From JBDZUZ01 sp040255445 (GTDB taxonomy: Bacteria; Planctomycetota; Phycisphaerae; Phycisphaerales; UBA1924), in NCBI GenBank assembly GCA_040255445.1, contig JBDZUZ010000177.1, positions 1 to 6,965 of the forward strand: DNA of 6,965 nt, read 5' to 3'. The number at the start of each line of letters is the position of its first letter. Position 1 is the stretch's first letter. Under the pieces are notes generated by a model. That model was not told the DNA's origin. It saw only the letters and a program-made list of their open reading frames with translations, and searched no databases. This document shows, in pieces, positions 6,846 through 6,965 of the stretch. Position numbers and translations under genes: made by a program.

Positions 6846-6965
6846 ATGGCGCACTTCCCCCCCGAACCCGCCCCCGGCAACCACCGCCTGCCCGCGGCCG
6901 TCGCCTCCAAGATCCTGACCCGCGACACGCTCGCACAGGTCCGCGCCCGGCTCGCCGCGGAAGGC
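6846..6965 (+). CDS. rfaE2: Probable D-glycero-beta-D-manno-heptose 1-phosphate adenylyltransferase, N-terminal fragment
   Basis: Forty codons from ATG 6846 are open to the right edge. After a Pro-rich start comes SKILTRDTLAQVRARLAAEG at residues 21-40. A Lys-Ile-Leu/Val segment, a short helix with RxRL, and AEG at the edge is how RfaE2/HldE adenylyltransferase domains begin, just before the KxVxxNGxFDxxHxGH nucleotidyltransferase motif, which would lie a few residues past the window. That family joins heptose-1-phosphate to ATP to give ADP-heptose, the donor for LPS inner core and some other heptosylated glycans, which suits the neighbouring glycosyltransferases. The catalytic motif is not visible, so another cytidylyltransferase-like enzyme is possible. 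A stand-alone RfaE2-type protein is more likely than a full HldE fusion, since no kinase domain precedes it. No Shine-Dalgarno is seen. Confidence 0.55.
   Translation, partial: MAHFPPEPAPGNHRLPAAVASKILTRDTLAQVRARLAAEG

Noticed and set aside
6720..6884. Upstream in-frame extension of the CgeB-like gene to ATG 6884
   Set aside because: The 55 extra residues are Arg/Gly-rich, overlap the start of the divergent gene and include the divergent promoter region. ATG 6719 sits just after a good -10-like element.

Overview
The window is very GC-rich (roughly 70% by eye). It is almost entirely coding and carries a cluster of glycosyltransferase genes. Four of the five genes visible are glycosyltransferases or glycosyltransferase-like proteins. 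The fifth, cut by the right edge, looks like the start of a heptose-1-phosphate adenylyltransferase. This points to a Gram-negative-type bacterium assembling a surface polysaccharide, LPS-like glycan or glycoprotein. The GC content, the lack of Shine-Dalgarno sequences and the style of the proteins would fit a planctomycete of the Phycisphaerae type. That is an impression; no rRNA or marker gene is present to test it.

Layout. Positions 1-1178 (minus) hold a GT4 glycosyltransferase whose 3' end lies beyond the left edge. Positions 1179-1408 are a divergent non-coding region. Positions 1409-2665 (plus) hold a GT2 glycosyltransferase with an extra C-terminal Rossmann-like domain. Tail-to-tail with it and overlapping by 73 bp, 4242-2593 (minus) holds a second GT4 enzyme with a related C-terminal domain. 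It is coupled by an ATGA overlap to the upstream gene 6719-4239 (minus), a large protein with a TPR-like N-terminus and a CgeB-like glycosyltransferase C-terminus. Positions 6720-6845 are a second divergent non-coding region, and 6846-6965 (plus) is the start of the adenylyltransferase gene.

How the genes fit together. All the enzymes look cytoplasmic: I see no signal peptides or membrane segments. Sugar transfer by GT2, GT4 and CgeB-like enzymes, next to activation of heptose to ADP-heptose, is a plausible glycan pathway, but donors and acceptors cannot be read from the sequence.

Three observations stand out. First, a C-terminal module with a GxGxHT motif is attached to two glycosyltransferases of different folds (GT2/GT-A and GT4/GT-B). 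Second, the two genes carrying it meet tail-to-tail so that each gene's stop codon is the antisense of the other's conserved Leu-Tyr codons. Third, a CGATAAC heptamer lies in coding orientation upstream of three of the transcription starts, in one case 7 nt before the ATG as in a leaderless promoter. I found no mobile element, CRISPR array, tRNA or rRNA.
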